A DNA stretch of 64,000 bases from Geosiphon pyriformis (taxonomy: Eukaryota > Glomeromycota > Glomeromycetes > Archaeosporales > Geosiphonaceae), in contig JAAOMT010000046.1 of NCBI GenBank assembly GCA_016748015.1, forward strand, positions 707,779 to 771,778, given 5' to 3'. The stretch's first letter is position 1; each line of letters starts with the position of its first letter. The notes beneath the pieces are model-generated. The model ran no database searches and was not told where the DNA came from. It saw nothing but the letters and a program-made list of their open reading frames with translations. The position numbers and the translations under genes are program-made. Positions 35,440 through 46,320 of the stretch are shown here, in pieces.

Positions 35440-36142
35440 TGTTACAGGTTGAAGTAACAAGCTAATAGATAGCAAGAGAGAACAGGATTGTAGAGTGATG
35501 AGAATAATCAAAGAGAATTCAATTTCAAAGAGTGAATTGAATAAATATAGATTCAATATGTCAGATCAGTTTCATAAAATATTTCAGTTGCTATTTTTTT
35601 TAAAGATAACCGGAGAATCTGAAGGTAGAGGGATAGTCTGTACTGTCAACAAATAATTACACTTGGTATAATTCTATGTCTCACATTGGTGCTTTTAGAA
35701 TTTAATATCAAGTATTAGATGTGTTTTTCAGTCATATTTTATTTAATAATCTCCAAATATTGTAATTACACGTTTTAGGAAAAGGGTAAGGAATAATCAA
35801 CAAGTAATTTTTTATCTTTAAAATGTTCAGATACTTGAAAGTAGAGAAAATAAAATTAGCAATAAGAGAAGGATTGAGATGAAAATTGTTATTTTATTTA
35901 TTTGATCTCCTTAAGTTCTTTATACTTTTCTACAATTAAGAGATTCATTGCTTATATAGTTATCAAAAGTGGTCAATAATCAGATCAACAACTAGGTCAA
36001 TGATTAGGTCAATGATTAGATCAACGGTCAGGTTATTGATCAGATCAATAATCACTTACTAAAAATAGAATGGCTAATTTATATGACATCAGTGACTAAT
36101 ATATGTGATAATTAATAAGAAGTATAAGTTTCAACCATAATA
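35440..36142 (-). repeat. 3' LTR of E3
   Basis: In plus coordinates it starts TGTTACAGGTTG and ends CAACCATAATA. It differs from the other LTR by about 80 substitutions, with only about three transversions and no indels (eye count). In the minus sense a tandem array of TTGATCTGATCA-like units (35958-36055) precedes a TATATAA box at about 35952-35958. Confidence 0.95.
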
Positions 36143-36768
36143 TTATCCTCTCCAAAGAGATTGAGCTCTGATAAAATTAAGCAATTTATGGTGTAATCTA
36201 TTGGAAGGGTTTTATCTAACTCAAGGCTAACTAGTTTGTTAAAGTCTTTTGTGGATAAGGTATATAATACTTGAGGCAAAATAAGTTTTGTATCCAGAAG
36301 ACCAAATCTTTGTATTAAAGTTTTGGCTCTTTTAGCAATAGTTAAAACTCTTGAGACATCTAACTGTATAATGCCCAAAATTTTTGTTTGTATCTCTGAA
36401 GTTGTTTTTTTCATGAGTTTTATATCCTCTATGATTTCACCAAAGCGACCATAGAGTTCTAATTGCCTTTTATATGACAAGATTTTGTCTATGAATAAGA
36501 TTTTTTGAAGTGTTTTTCCAATTGTATTGAAAGATGGAAGTATAGCTGCTGTTATACTTTTCAACAGATATTTATCCATTTTACTACCAATTTTTTCTCT
36601 TCTGGTAGTGGTTTTCTTTGGTCTAATAACAGTATGTGTTCTACTGTTATCAGTTATGGTGGTTTGTTTTCCAATGGTCAGAGTAGCATTTGAATAGTTT
36701 TTGATCTAATACTTATAAAGAGTATAGAAGGCGTTTTGAATGTTTTGATCCAGAAAATAATTGTTCAT
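36112..36768 (-). pseudogene. ORF3 of E3, unknown function
   Basis: A frame of 218 codons follows integrase in a different frame and ends 31 bases inside the LTR. Its ATG is at 36768. The only internal stop is TAG at residue 21 (36706-36708), so 155 codons from the Met at 36579 are fully open. Visible parts: N-terminal M-N-N-Y-F-L-D-Q, a basic stretch R-P-K-K-T-T-T-R-R (nuclear-signal-like), and a helix-rich middle with I-I-E-D-I-K-L-M-K-K. There is no signal peptide or membrane segment, so an env-like role is not supported. The sister copy in E2 keeps the sequence. It could be a late Pol domain or an accessory protein. Confidence 0.6.
36143..36156 (-). other. polypurine tract of E3
   Basis: The minus strand reads TTTGGAGAGGATAA directly before the 3' LTR, the usual site for plus-strand priming. 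E2 has an equivalent at 12536-12549. Confidence 0.75.
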
Positions 36769-36799
36769 GTCGATTAAAAATACCTCTGTTTTGGGAATG

Positions 36800-38122
36800 G
36801 TGCATTTATTTATACTTGATTTTTGCTGATCATTTGAGTCAGTATTACCACAACAGACAGCCAATCAGGTCGTTTATGATATTTCTTGAGTCGTGTACCA
36901 TGAACAGAATGATCATTGAAGATTGTTTTGAATTGATTTTGAAGAATATAAGAACCATTGTTCAAAACTTTGTTGACTATAAAGGGTCCTTTCTACCAGC
37001 TAGAGAATTTATCACCATAAACATTGTTTTTATCTGAATGGTATTTCAATACCAAGTCACCAACACTTAAAAAAAGTGTTTTATAGGTTTTTTTTTCTTA
37101 AGCTTTTCTTGGAACTGTTTTATCTTTTCAAAAGCAATTATTCGTGCTTCTATCAAGGAGTCAAGAATAGTACCAAGTCTTTTTTGCAAAATGTCTTTGT
37201 AATTTCCTATTGTGATCTCTTCAAAGGGTATTGTTTCAATATCAGTTTCTATTGGTAGTGTTGCCATGCATCCATAGAGCAGATAAAAAAGTTTATAACT
37301 TGTTATGTCATGATTCACAGTTCTATAAGCAAACAAAGCTGAAAGCAGTACTTTGTCCCATAAGTTTGTTTCTTTACTGGTTTTGGCTAAGGTTTCATAT
37401 AATGTTCTATTAAAACATTTTACTAAGCCATTTGTTTAGAGGTAATAAGGGGAGGAAAGTTTATGATGTATTTTCATTTTTTTACAAAGTTCTTCAACCA
37501 GTGTACTGAGAAAAGCTCTTCCTCTATCAGATAAAAGTTTTTTGGGACAGCCATGATGGCAGATGATATTTTCATAAATGAGATTGGCTATTAAGACTGC
37601 TGTTTGGTCTGGGGTGGCTCTTATTTCTACTCACTTTGTAAGATAATCAGTAACTGTAATAATATATCTGTTGCCATCAGGAGTAATTGTTAAAGATCCA
37701 ACAACATCTATACCAATTCTGTCAAATGGTTAACCAACAGAGATTGGATGAATATCTTTTTTGTGATTGGGTTTGCTTTTTTTTTGACAAATGTCACAGG
37801 TTTTGATGTATTTAGCAATGTCTTTTTCCAAGGTAGGCCAATAATAGCGAGTTAAAGTTTTCTGAATTGTCTTTGTTTTTTCAAAGTGTCCAGCTAATGG
37901 GTCAATGTGCATGTTGTATATTACAATTTCTCTTTCTTCAAATCTGATGACTCTTTGGGGGCAGTCAGAATCTTTTCTGTTTCTTTTGTATAATTGGTTC
38001 TGGTGGATCAAATAAAAATTTGATTGTTTGCACAAATGTTCTCTTTGCTGTCGAGTGTATTCAGGTGGGTATTGTTTTTTACCCAAAAATTTCATTAAGA
38101 CAAAGTAGTTGTCCAAGTCCAT
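36800..38122 (-). pseudogene. integrase of E3
   Basis: The N-terminal open part (37730-38122) has the H2C2 zinc finger: H-I-D-P-L-A-G-H-F, then C-D-I-C-Q-K-K. Core sequence follows in broken frames, including F-A-Y-R-T-V-N-H-D-I (37067-37336). The C-terminal GPY/F module at about 36846-37061 reads G-D-L-V-L-K-Y ... K-G-P-F-I-V-N-K-V-L-N-N-G-S-Y-I-L, with TAG just before K-G-P-F. Integrase joins cDNA ends to target DNA with the 4-bp stagger seen here. This copy is interrupted by several stops. Confidence 0.85.
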
Positions 38123-38159
38123 TATCGTGTTTGTTTATAAAAGAGTTACTAATAATTAA

Positions 38160-39640
38160 GTTGGTTTGGTTTAAGAAGTTGTACTGTCACTAGATAATAA
38201 GTCTAGATAGAGCATCAGCATTTTGATGATTTGCTCTTTTGTGGTGTTAAATATCATAGTCGAATTTATCCAAGTGGAGTATCCAGCAAGTTATTTGTTT
38301 GTGTTCCAGCTTCTTTTTTTTGCACAGTCAAACCAAGGCTTGATGATCTGTTACCACTAAGAATTTTGCACCAAAAAGATATTAATTCCAGTAGTTGATA
38401 GTCCAAACTACTCCTAGACATTTTTGTTTAGTAACTAAATAGTTCTTTTTTGCTGGTGTGAGGGATCTACTGACATATGCTATGGTATGTTCTCTGCTAT
38501 TTTCATCTTTCTGTGAAAAGACAGTACCAAGTCCATAGCCAGATGTATCAGTGTGAAGGATAAAAAATTGGTCCAGATTAGGTTGTTTGAAAATTAGTAA
38601 CAAGTTTTTCCTTCAAAAATTCAAAAGCTTTTTGTTAATAAGTGCCCCAGTGATAATTGACATTTTTTTTGAGTAGCTGATTGAGAGGAAAGACAATTTT
38701 GGAGAAATTCTTGATAAATTTGCAATAGTAAGAGGCCAAACCAAGGAAAGAGCATAGTTCAGGAACATTTATTGGTTGTCTAATGTTTTGAACTTTTTCA
38801 ACTTTAGCTGGATCAGGAAAGATTCCATCTTTTGTAACAAGATAACCAAGAAATTGGGTAAATTGGCATCCAAAAAAAGATTTGATTGGGTTGATCTTAA
38901 GGCCAGCATTTCTGAGCAGGTCAAAAATCTTCTGTAAATGTTCAAAGTGTTCATCCCAGGTTTTTAAATATACCATTATGTCATCCAAGTAAACCAGAAC
39001 AAAGTTTTTTTTTACTAATTTAAACACTTTATCTATTAGACATTGAAAGGTAGGAGGAGCATTGGTGAGACCAAAAAGCATAACTGTGAATTCATAGGTG
39101 CCATACTTGGTAATAAAAACAGTTTTTTTTTTGCTTTCTGGATCCAGCAATTAAATCAATGGTTAAGAAGAAAGCAGCACTATTGAATTTATCTAGCATT
39201 GTATCAATTTTGGGAAGTAGGTACATGTCTCTTATAATAATGACATTTAATTGGCAGTAGTCAACACAGAAGTATAGAGTTCCACCTTTTTTGGATACCA
39301 CTACAACTGAGAAAGCCCATTCACTCTTGGTTTCTTGTATGAATTCAAGATTTTTCATCCAGTTTATCTCTTTCTTAATAAACACATCATTATATTGATT
39401 GGATTAATATGGTTTCAAATGGATGGGGCGAGTTTTTTGGGTGGTGATAGTGTGTTGTATCACATAAGTTTGTCCAGAAGTGTCACCTTCTTTTGAGATA
39501 ACTGGACTATTTCTAGCCAACAGATTTTCAATGTCCACTTTTCTTTCTTCAGGAAAAGGTTTTCTTTGTTCTACAATTAGTGATTGGATTTCAGGTGGTT
39601 CATTCTCAAAAGACTTTTGTACTTCTTTAAGTTTTTTTCA
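38160..39640 (-). pseudogene. reverse transcriptase and RNase H of E3
   Basis: Two overlapping frames hold the RT: 39092-39385 with F-C-V-D-Y-C-Q-L-N, and 38635-39150 with F-T-V-M-L-F-G-L-T-N-A-P and the intact active site V-L-V-Y-L-D-D-I-M-V-Y. A short deletion near 39145 relative to E2 removes the block around F-W-Q-V and shifts the frame. RNase H at 38382-38603 shows H-T-D-T-S-G-Y-G-L-G and Y-V-S-R-S-L. This is the only RT in the window with both active-site Asp, although the ORF is broken. Confidence 0.85.
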
Positions 39641-40027
39641 AGATATCAAGCTAATTGGTTTCCAATCTTTGTAATAAATCAGGCAGGATTTGTATTCATT
39701 ATTTGGTGAATACAAAGGTTTATTATACTAATACTGTACATAAAAACCATGTCACCAATAACTGTATTTTGCTTTCTTGTCAGGTTTTTTGTCAAAGGTT
39801 TTTCTGAAGATATCATAGTAGAGCCAGCAGATCAGCTTGCCATTTACCATAATTCTTTCTTTGTCAGCTTTAACATTATTTAGTGGCTTGCCATTGCTGA
39901 TGAAAATGGTATAGGCGAGTTTAGCAGTTTCTTCTTGTTTTTCTTGATCTTTATCATCGCTCTCATCATCATCTGATTCATTTGATTGTTCTTTTTTTTG
40001 GTTTTGCTTGGGTACTGGAGGGGTTGT

Positions 40028-40846
40028 TTAATAATAGCACTTAACCACAATGGGCTTTTTACCACATCTGATGGTTAGTTTGCAAAGTTCATAGTCAAGT
40101 AATGCTTTGGTTTTCTTAAGCCATTCATTACCAACAATGATGGTGTACTCTTTTGCTTCAAATACTTCCATATCAGTTTCAATGCTGATACTATTGATGT
40201 GAACAGAAATAGCTTTAGTTATGCCCAGATCTTTTTTTTTGTCACCATGTACATTGGTCATTGGTTTTATGAAAGACTCATCAATCTTTCTGCCAATTGC
40301 TTTAAAAAAATGTTTAGCAATTATACTAACAGATGATCTACTGTCTAGAATTAAATCAATGAAGTAACCAGCCACTTGGGCTTTACAAATCAGAGGGGTA
40401 ACATTGCTGTTATCAGCAAGTCCAGCTTGGCGAGAGTGTTTGTTGGTTTTTGGTGTTTTTTTCTTTAGTATCAATGATTTGCGAAGATCTTTTCTGAACT
40501 GTGGATAGGTCATTAGTTGGCCAAATGTAATATGTGCTGGGGTTTCTATAAAATTTTTAACAACAGAATAGGGTCCAGATTTTTGTACAATTTCTGGAGA
40601 TTCCAACTTTGGAAAATTTTTAAAAATCTTAGCCTTTGGTGGCTTATTGTTATTAACAGATGGTTTGGATGCTTTGTTTGGGTCCAAAACAAAATCAATC
40701 TTGGCTTTCTTCTTCTTTCTGGTTGATTCAGAGGTGTTAATTGCTAGTTCATCCATATTATGATTATTATCAGTTAGGTTAAAAGCATAAAAGGAGTTTT
40801 TTTCTGGTTGGCTTGCACTCTCACTCTTTGGAGGTGCACCTACTAG
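40028..40846 (-). pseudogene. protease-bearing start of the E3 pol frame
   Basis: From the frameshift site (40846) the -1 frame is open through the Met at 40756 to TAA at 40028, over 270 codons. A Lys-rich spacer leads to G-Y-F-I-D-L-I-L-D-S-R-S-S-V-S-I-I-A, the retropepsin active site with D-S-G changed to D-S-R (G-to-A type). The flap-like and C-terminal block Y-T-I-I-V-G-N-E-W-L follows. Without the Gly the enzyme is likely dead. Confidence 0.8.
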
Positions 40847-40852
40847 TTTAAA
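40814..40852 (-). promoter_or_regulatory. candidate -1 ribosomal frameshift signal between gag and pol
   Basis: On the minus strand the gag frame reads CCT TTA AAC TAG. T-TTA-AAC is a canonical X-XXY-YYZ slippery heptamer (40846-40852). Seven bases later a hairpin can form: TGCAC (40838-40834) pairs with GTGCA (40818-40814), extended by CTC/GAG around a bulge. A -1 slip joins gag to the open PR-pol frame. E2 keeps the heptamer at 17262-17268 with a weaker stem. Confidence 0.7.
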
Positions 40853-42393
40853 GGCTGGTAAACAGTAGCTTCAACTAAAGGATCTTTTCCAAAGAAATTG
40901 ATGTTGGCATGATTGGGCCTTTGATTGAGAACATTATTATTGTTGGGTCTGTTATTCTGGGTGTTATTATTTTTGGGAGCTGGAGAAGGCAATAAAGAAT
41001 TATTACAGTCTCTAGAAAAGTGTTCAGTTAGTTCACAGCAATAGCACACAGGTGAGCCATGATTTTGTTGTCTTTGATATGATAATTGCTGGGGCTGATT
41101 GAAGTGGAGTTCAAATCTGGGTCTTTGGGGTTGTTGGTTGTCTCTGACTGCTTGGGCTAATGGTTCTAATAGCCAAGCAAGATTAGCTGTAAGTCTATCT
41201 ATTAACTGTTCATTTGGGTCTTGAGTTTGGACAGCAAAAGAGATAGCAGCCATTTAGGGAGCAGAAGCCATAACAGAAGCAGAAGCAAAAACTGGAAGTG
41301 TGGATTCTAGATGCATTCTTTGATTGTCTTCTATTCTCTGAGCAAGTTCAATGGCCATATCCATCATGGGATTATTTTTCAAGGCCAGGAGGGGCCAAAG
41401 AGCATATGATAAATCAGTTCTCAGTTCTTTTGTAAAGGAATGTATTTTCTGCTTTTCTGTTCAATTTCTTCCAGAGTCTACCTGTTTAATGAGTTTTCTT
41501 ATTGCTTTGGCATATTTTGTTACAACCTCACCAGAGCCTTGAGTTCTTCTTTCTAATTTCATATACTATTTTGAGATTAAGATAAAAGTTCTAAATTTTG
41601 TTTCAAACTGGGTAGTGAAAGAGGTGTTGTCTTCTCCACCATTTGCTGGTGCCCATTTAATGATTCTTTGTTAAGCATTGGCATTGGTTTCTTGTGAGAA
41701 CCAAGTAGCAGGAGAGTCTTGGAGATAGTCACCAACAATTTGGAACTTGTATTCATTATCATATTGGTTTGCTGTGGCAGCTCTCTCAAAATCATCCAGC
41801 CATTTGATTGGATCTTGAGCATTATCTCTGAATAATGATAATGGGGTGTTGTTTCTTCACCCTAAAGCAGTCTGTATATCTTGAAGAGCAATCAAAATGT
41901 TTTGTTGTAGAGGGTTTTGAGCCATTGGTTCAGGTGTAACTGTTTGTGTGGAGTGTTCTGATTCACTTGAAAAGAGATCAAAAACAGAAGCAGTTTGATA
42001 GCTTTCTTCTTCTGTTTTAAGAGGAGTTTTTGTTGATTGATGGACAGCAATTCAAATGTGGATTTGATAATTCAGATATTCGAAATCAGGGAGCTGTTGT
42101 TCAAATATTGCAGAATATAAGAGCTGATTGATACTGTTATTTCTTTCTTCAAAGTTGTCTTCAAAATAAGCTTGGTCAAAGTAATAGGTTGTATAAGCTG
42201 TATAGGTTTTAGCTGAATGCTCATTCAGGAACCAGTTCCAAAAGTCTTAGAATTGTTTGCTGGATTGTTTTTCAATAGAAAAGCAAATCAAGCAGAAGGA
42301 CAAAGGATTGAGTTTAATAAAGTCTAGATCATTTTTGTTGTGTGCTTTAAAGTATTCTTCTGATTGTTGTGGCAGGTATGAATAATTACCCAT
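40843..42393 (-). pseudogene. gag of E3
   Basis: From the ATG at 42393 (30 bases after the PBS) one frame runs 516 codons to TAG at 40843-40845. It starts M-G-N-Y-S-Y-L-P, so N-terminal myristoylation is conceivable but the position-6 residue is not typical. A capsid-like region follows (about 157-330), then a Gln/Asn-rich part and a CCHC knuckle C-Y-C-C-E-L-T-E-H-F-S-R-D-C (residues 450-463, 41005-41046). Six premature stops (TAA, TGA, TGA, TAG, TGA, TAA) each fit C-to-T or G-to-A changes at Gln, Arg or Trp codons. Gag would form the particle and package RNA. Confidence 0.82.
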
Positions 42394-42422
42394 ACAATAG
42401 GAAACAAAGTAGATTTTAACAA

Positions 42423-42439
42423 CCTCATAGGGAGCACCA
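42423..42439 (-). other. primer-binding site of E3
   Basis: The plus strand reads CCTCATAGGGAGCACCA, like the T-arm/acceptor 3' end of a tRNA including CCA; the element RNA carries the complement, beginning TGGTGCTCCC. GGAGCACCA resembles eukaryotic elongator tRNA-Met. It lies six bases from the 5' LTR. Confidence 0.8.
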
Positions 42440-42445
42440 CTTTTA

Positions 42446-43148
42446 TGTTACAGGTTGGAGTAATAAGCTAACGGATAGCAAAAAAGAACAGGATTGTAGA
42501 GTGATGGGAATAATCAAAGAGAATTCAACTTCAAAGAGCGAATTAAATAAGTATGAATTCAATGTGTGAGATCAGTCTTATAAAATATCTCAGTTGCTAT
42601 TCTTTTCAAAGATAACCAGGGAATCTGAAGGTAAAAAAATAGTCTATACTGTCAACAAATGATCACACTTGGTATAATTCTATGCCTCATGTTAGCACTC
42701 TTAAAATTCAATATCAAGTATCAGATGTGCTCTTTAGTTACATTTTATTCAATAATCTCCAAATGTTGTAATTACACGTTTCAGGAAAAGGGTAAGGAAT
42801 AACCAACAAGTAATTTTTTATCTTTAAGATGTTCAAATACTTGAAAGTAAGGAAAGAGAAATTAATGATAAGAGAAGGATTGAGATGAAAGTTGTTATTT
42901 TATTTATTTAATTTCCTTGATTTCTTTATACTTTTCTATAGTTAAAAGATTCATCGCTTATATAGCTATCAAAAGTGATCAATGATCAGATCAACAACTA
43001 GGTCAATGATCAGATCAATAATCAGATCAATGGTTAGGTTATTGATCAGGTCAATAATCACTTATTAAAAATAGAGTGGCTAATTTATATGACATCAGTG
43101 GCTAATACATGTGATAATTAATAAGAAGTATAAGTTTCAACCATAATA
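42446..43148 (-). repeat. 5' LTR of E3
   Basis: 703 bp, colinear with the 3' LTR. In the minus sense transcription would start after the TATA box near 42955-42965; the U3 array is at 42968-43066. Some CpG sites present here are TpG or CpA in the 3' LTR and vice versa. Confidence 0.95.
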
Positions 43149-43815
43149 GTACCACAAACTAGCTTTTAAATAATGTTATCTAACTGAGTTATATGTTTTG
43201 TACATGTCTTACAAAACCAACCAAACTTCTTTTTTCTTTCCCAAAGCATTTTCAATTACTAAGTTAACAGAAAAAATAGAAAACTATGTCAAAGTATTCT
43301 TTAAAACTAAAAAGTTATCCTTATAAAGAATGTTAAATTTACTGCAAGCAAAAAAAATCCGATTTGAAAGAATTTTGGAGAGAATTTTTCAAGCTGTTTT
43401 AATAAGAGCAATAGGATAAGTATTTGTCAAAATTCTATCCTATTTATAAGGTTTAAGTATTATTAAAACTCATATTTTCTTCTATAAAACCAAAATTATA
43501 CTCAAAGCCAAACATAAATTCAAAAGAACTAAGAAATTTCTGAAAACATTATCATTACAATGCTTTTATAATTCATTAAAGATACTACTTAGACTAGCAG
43601 TTTTCTTATTAAGCAAATTTTTAACCACTTGAACCAATTTTTAAGACTAATAATGTTTATTACATCTAAAAATACACTATCTTTTACATGGTTCAAAGAA
43701 ACATACTAATTAGTTCAAAGCCCAAGAAAAAACCCAAAAACTATCTGTTTTTTGATTCAATCTTCTATGATAGTATTAATTTTAATCTTAACATCTTCAG
43801 GTTCAAGAACCAGCA
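43149..43815 (-). pseudogene. LINE reverse transcriptase, N-terminal portion
   Basis: In minus-strand frames, E-N-A-L-G-K-K-K-E-V-W-L-V-L is followed by D-M-Y-K-T-Y-N-S-V, the first RT catalytic block with the second Asp of D-M-x-K-A-Y-D changed to Asn. The frame reaches GTAC at 43149 and resumes left of E3 at 35439, which proves the insertion point. Sequence homologous to E4 begins near 43815. Confidence 0.65.
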
Positions 43816-45440
43816 GACTAAGAAATTATAAAAAAAATCATTTAGAATTTGTAAAATCTTTATTTTAATATTACCAAACTTATCTTGGACTAATAAGTAA
43901 CTATTGGTTAACAGAATTAACTTTTAACTTCTACATTAACAAAAAAATTAAATCCTACTTGGAAAACTAAAGATATCAAGAAGCCATTTTTAAGAATTTC
44001 TATAGTAAACTATTACAAAACATCATACTTTTACCAAACTATTTGTTTGTACCACTAATCACAGAAATAAACAGAAAAATTGAGCATTACACTCAACAGA
44101 AATTTTTTATTACTTTTGTAGACAAAAAAAAATTACAAACTTTAACAGAAACACCAAAAAAAATACAACTGCTTACTTAAAAAAAACCAAGAATTATTTC
44201 ACCTATTTATTTATTATACCATTATATATCAGAAAATACTATATACATATTATTAAGATCTGTATTACCATTATCTACAAAAATACTATTATTTAGAGTA
44301 CTATTTTAAAATAATCAAGAAAAAGCCAAATTATTAAAAATCTATGACAATTTCTTTAAAAAATTTAAATTGTGACTAACAACACTATTAAAACTTCAAT
44401 CATTGTCATTTCAACCAAATTTCGGATCTACCAGTTATTGAAAAAATATTGAATCAAAAAAAAAAGAAAACAGAGATCAGAAAAATAATAATCAAAACCT
44501 AATTTTAATTAATTCAGAAATACAAACTCCAATTGTTTAAACTCCACAAAATTTGAACAATTTAAACTTTGTTCCTATTATTTAACAAAACTTATCTCCA
44601 GTTATTATGATCAATCCACTAGTTGTACCAATTACTGCATAACAACAATTTCAACAACAACCACAACAACAATAACTTGCATCAATAGCATATGCACCTA
44701 TTGCCAAACTAAAAAAATTCACTAGCAAAAAAAACAACATTTAAACATAACTAAATAATGTAGAAAAAGCCATTGCAGTCAACAGATGAAATGATACTAA
44801 AGCAATTTAAGCAATTCTTTACTTTTTTCAGAACACTGCTAATTTACAGTACCAGAATCTTGTAAACAAATCTTAAGATTTTAATACATTCAAAACTGTA
44901 TTTCTACAGTATTTTAGTAATAATAATAGACTAAATTACTTTTTAACTAATTTCACCACAATCAAACAAGATAATACTAAAGCAGTTACTATTTACTTAG
45001 AATACTTTCACAGAAATCTGTGCCAAATTCAGACAATTTAAGCTGATTACTTTACAGCAACACAGATTTTAAACCAGTTTATTTATGAATTATACAGTAG
45101 TTTACTATAATAAGTATGTCTAATATACTTAAATACTCTCTAAGATGTAGTTACATACACCAAAAATTTTGAATCTAAATTGAATACCAAATTGAAGCAA
45201 TTTGGTAAAGCTATTAATCAGAAAATCAAGAGATATTTAGCTAATAATCAAGCAATTTAATCTTTTCAATATTATAACAACCAAAAAAACCCTAATTGCT
45301 TCCAAAATCAGTTGTATTTAATACTATCATTATTATTAAATCAACTATAACAACAAAAAACACATAATTGTTATCATTGTGGTAAATAAGGTCATTTAAA
45401 AACAGATTGCTATTTTAGATTTAATAATCAATAATCAAAA
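43816..45440 (+). pseudogene. gag of E4 with CCHC knuckle
   Basis: It aligns with E5 gag along its length (for example the N-terminal block near 43850-43960 and the capsid part near 44700-45060). At 45369-45410 it encodes C-Y-H-C-G-K-stop-G-H-L-K-T-D-C, a CCHC knuckle with TAA (45387-45389) in place of a codon such as CAA. Stops are frequent. Gag and PR are in the same frame here, unlike family B. Confidence 0.7.
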
Positions 45441-45989
45441 AATCAATATTGAAATCCCAATTGCTAGTTTTAAACTCTGAATTATATTCAGAATTAAGAA
45501 CAATATTAATATTAATTTTATTACATCTCAATGATATAACAACTAATATACTTATCTTTAATATATTAGACTCTAATACTAGTTATATATTAGCCACAGC
45601 CACAAATTCAAGCACCACCCCAAATTACTGTGTCTATATTAACCAGAAATTCAAGACTAAAAATTACATACATACAACAAAACTGGAAATTGGTAATGAT
45701 TATGTATCAACTAATTCCTAGTTTCTCAAACCAGTTATCAGAATTATATTAGTGGAGTTTGAAAAGTAAGTATATTCAAAACCCAAATTTTCAGAACTAT
45801 TTAAGTCTCTTGATTATTCCAGAAAACAACTTATTTAACAACTTAAAAACCAACCCAATACCACTTACCAACAATATTTTACCAACAACAATTACTAAAA
45901 ACAAATTATTTGCAGTTATTTTTTCTGTTGAATTAAAAAAATCCTTAACAATACTTCTTTTTAGTGAAGTTATCCTTAACATCAAACTG

Positions 45990-46320
45990 ATTACTACCAT
46001 ATACACAGATATTAAAGTTGATGGCCAACTTATTAAACTGATTCTTGATAGTGAGTTAGCAAACAATATTATCACATGACAACTCATAGACTAATTAAAT
46101 TGTCAAGTTAATTGTATTGCCAACATTAAAATTATTATAGCTAATAAAGTGATAAAAACTCCTATTAGCAAAATTGATAATTTTTCTTTCAAAATTAATG
46201 GTATTATTACACAAATTAAAATATTGGTAATAAAAATTACATAATATCAAGCTCTTATTAATAATAACTGGCTGTTTAAAATTAATATTATATTTGACTA
46301 AAATATTCAAGAGCTCTAGT
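45990..46320 (+). pseudogene. aspartic protease of E4
   Basis: Y-T-D-I-K-V-D-G-Q-L-I-K-L-I-L-D-S-E-L-A-N-N-I-I contains the retropepsin active site with D-S-G changed to D-S-E (46047-46055). It is followed by Y-Q-A-L-I-N-N-N-W-L, the second hydrophobic block. E7 keeps D-S-G at this position. Confidence 0.7.

Larger units (their letters stand above)
35440..43148 (-). mobile_element. Ty3/gypsy retrotransposon E3 (family B), full length
   Basis: A complete 7709-bp insertion: LTRs 35440-36142 and 42446-43148, both exactly 703 bp, flanked by the 4-bp duplication GTAC (35436-35439, 43149-43152). Minus-strand order: PBS, gag, frameshift signal, PR, RT, RNase H, INT, ORF3, polypurine tract. It is the best preserved element here (RT active site Y-L-D-D intact) but still carries many stops. 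It splits the LINE RT, whose frame joins again across the duplication. Confidence 0.97.
32640..43815 (-). mobile_element. 5'-truncated LINE (minus strand), split by E3
   Basis: The 3' end with an A/T simple tail is at about 32640-32690. ORF2 runs rightward in coordinates to 35439, is interrupted by E3 (35440-43148, duplicated GTAC), and continues 43149-43815 with the start of the RT. No endonuclease part is seen, so it is truncated. At about 43815 it meets the gag of E4, into whose 5' region it probably inserted. About 3.5 kb remain without E3. Confidence 0.7.

Noticed and set aside
36112-36768. Envelope-like gene, because of its position after integrase
   Set aside because: No signal peptide, membrane anchor or Cys pattern is visible, so only an unknown ORF3 is claimed.
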